Assembly (NCBI GenBank): GCA_026545225.1
Contig: CM048845.1
Coordinates: 16,089,001 to 16,153,000, forward strand
From: Cornus controversa
Taxonomy: Eukaryota; Streptophyta; Magnoliopsida; Cornales; Cornaceae
DNA length: 64,000 nucleotides
Direction: 5' to 3'
Below the pieces are notes generated by a model. The model was not told where the DNA came from. It worked only from the letters and a program-made list of their open reading frames with translations, and searched no databases. The translations under genes were made by a program, and so were the position numbers. Shown piece after piece: positions 62,001 through 64,000 of this stretch. Every line of letters begins with the position of its first letter. The first letter of the stretch is position 1.

Positions 62001-64000
62001 TTATGCCCCAATTTTTTGACACTCAAAAATTGGAGGTGACCTCTGTCCATTAAGCCCTAATGAACATTTATCCCTCTACGTTACCACAGAAGCTTAATTC
62101 ATGTGTACGTATATACATACGTACGATGCAGGCTCAACCAATCGCAATGGGCCCGACACTTAATGCCCCTTACTCATCCAAACACATCTCAAACATTCAC
62201 TTTAGCCACACATTACGATGTATCGTAATGATGCAAAAGCCATGAAACATGTTGCGAAGTGTTCTGTCCTTCCAACCTAATTCCCTCATGGAATTTTAAT
62301 GCATCGTCCTCAGTGTTTCGATGCATTGCTGGGTTTCGATACATCGTAATAGGGATTACGGTGCATCGTAATCCCTCGACTGAAGTGTCTACAGAAATGC
62401 TGCAACTTCATTCTTAGCCCATTTTACCCTCTAAATCCATCCTATCACCCTAGGACTCACCATACAACATTGAAATCATCTACCAATGCTTTTTCATCAT
62501 ACATATAGTTCAAATTATCCATTTGGATCACTATGATCCCACAATCCTCATCAAAATCATACATCATTACATACATCCATAATATACACAAACCAACCTC
62601 ATTGCATATAATCAAATCATCTATAAGTCCTTCTTATCATACATATTTAAAATCCAACTATACATAAGTTATATGTATTGTGAATGTAACTATAACATTA
62701 TATGGTCACATGCCATATGCCGGCATGGACATCTAAATATACATAATCCAAACACAATCTCTAAAACGTTTCAAAACATGCTCTTATGAGATCAAAGTGA
62801 CTAATCGAGTCCTTCCCATCCATCCTCAATGCCTTACCAACAAAAATGTTTTTTTTTTGGGAGAGGGGTGAGCAACTCAATGACTCAGTAGGAACGCCCC
62901 AACCTACCTAGGCATCAACCCGACACTGACTTACATGTCACTACACTACATGGCATACCAATGCCCTCATACCAACCAACTCAATGTGAACCATGAATGA
63001 ATGTATTAGCACATATATCATGCTTAACAAGTTAATCACATAAGAATACACGATATATGCACTCCCTTGGTCCTAATCTGATACCTAACATGATTGGTCA
63101 ACTCCGAAAATCTTGTGACCTTGGATCCCTCCGATAACAGTCGTATGATTGGGATAACTCTGAAGAATCATACAACCTTGGCAATACGTTAGTTTGCTAA
63201 AATACGAATGGACAACTCTGAGATTCACTAATTATGGACATATTCCGATTCTAGGCCTTGGCCTTGGTATGACAGGACCACTATGAGGGTCATACCTAGT
63301 GGATGATTATACCACTCTCGTAACACGGTTGGACCACTCTAAAGTCCCGTGCACGTTCCCTTACACCATTTTTCCGCAACCTCTAATATATGCAATTTAA
63401 ACATATATATATCATTTTCATGCTCATTCATGCTTTAACCAAATCTAGCATGTATTTCATCATCCTATACCACATATAATCATATATATGTCACAAAACA
63501 TGCATATCACTTACATATGCCTATAATTCACAACCTAGCATATATTACTCATGCTTCACCAAATGCACACACTTGCTATAATTAACCTAGCTTGCATTCA
63601 ACCCTCCTATGCCTCCATAATCAACATATAGTCAAATATATGCATCAAACTATCCATACACATAACCTATATATACATATAATACACAACAAAGCTAAAC
63701 ATGCTCTCATTTTGCACACTTTGCACATATTCAGTCCACACCTCACATATATATTAATATGAATCTAGCTAGCATGCATAAACACAAAGAAAGAGGGATA
63801 CATAAAATTTTAGTCCCTCACCCATCTCCCTCACATGTTAACTCAACCGAAAACCTCCCCAAATCCACCGAAACCCTATAATCGATAACTAAAAGAGAAA
63901 GAACACCATACCTCAAATTTGAAGACTTTCCAAACACCTTTTAAGATTTCCACCGAGTTCTAACTTTTTAAAACCTGAGTCTATTCAGTTTAAACCGAAG
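62001..64000 (-). mobile_element. Third related long LTR (C), cut by window end
   Basis: Begins TGTTATGCCCCAATTTTTTG; its complement ends GGGGCATAACA, the same sort of LTR border as in A and B. The order of parts agrees with A and B: a border segment, a word-repeat block (62200-62395), a stretch of coastal AT-rich CATATACAT words, a TGAGCAACTCAATGACTCAG segment like that near 52020, repeated ACCACTCT/ACAACTCTGA units (63090-63350), and a CAAATTTGAAGACTTTCCAA part near 63915. The minus-strand promoter end lies beyond the window. Confidence 0.6.
62200..62395. repeat. Word-repeat block of LTR C (CGATGCATCG type)
   Basis: Five or six variants of TACGATGCATCGTAAT and TTTCGATGCATTG (for example ACGATGTATCGTAATGATGC and TTTCGATACATCGTAAT) lie within 200 bp, at the place that matches the word blocks of LTRs A and B. 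Confidence 0.78.

Noticed and set aside
1-64000. tRNA genes
   Set aside because: The only tRNA-related words found are complementary primer-binding sites in TRIMs; no cloverleaf with A and B boxes was seen by eye.

Overview
The window is nuclear DNA from a flowering plant, most likely a woody eudicot. It is AT-rich, has gt..ag introns, is crowded with (TA)n microsatellites, MITEs, TRIMs and LTR fragments, and its protein genes belong to plant families (MORC, TPD1, BAHD). I cannot name the species.

Layout. (1) Positions 208-19089, + strand: the 3' two thirds of a MORC GHKL-ATPase gene, 16 exons that splice in one frame for 658 codons. Its introns hold organelle-like DNA with an LSU rRNA scrap, an LTR-like duplication, an intact minus-strand TRIM, two hAT-type MITEs and a LINE fragment. 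Two tandem duplications copy an exon end together with its splice donor. (2) 19.1-26.6 kb: intergenic, with a TA/GA minisatellite, hAT-like, Stowaway-like and Tourist-like elements, and an AT-rich array next to a duplicated CT-rich promoter-like stretch. (3) 27772-29624, + strand: a complete three-exon TPD1-like secreted peptide gene, with one usually conserved cysteine apparently replaced by arginine. (4) 29.6-37.7 kb: more transposons (Harbinger-like, MULE-MITE with perfect 9-bp target duplication, hAT-like). (5) 37858-39180, + strand: an intact intronless BAHD acyltransferase. (6) 40.7-46.9 kb: a hAT relic with a TRIM nested inside, foldback elements, a 1.6-kb MULE with ~80-bp terminal repeats, and a ~140-bp tandem repeat ending at a polypurine tract, resembling a Tat/Ogre-type 3' UTR. 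(7) 47971-48311: a histone H2B pseudogene. (8) 49.1-55.6 kb: a ~63-bp satellite split by a long LTR that itself carries a second related LTR. (9) 56.5-58.8 kb: a decayed hAT transposase gene. (10) 62 kb to the end: part of a third related long LTR.

The three functional genes show no shared pathway: MORC proteins act in heterochromatin and transposon silencing, TPD1 in tapetum specification, BAHD enzymes in specialised metabolism. I see no clearly new gene system. The most unusual pattern is in the long LTRs: each of the three copies carries, at a comparable place, a block of a different short near-palindromic word repeated many times.
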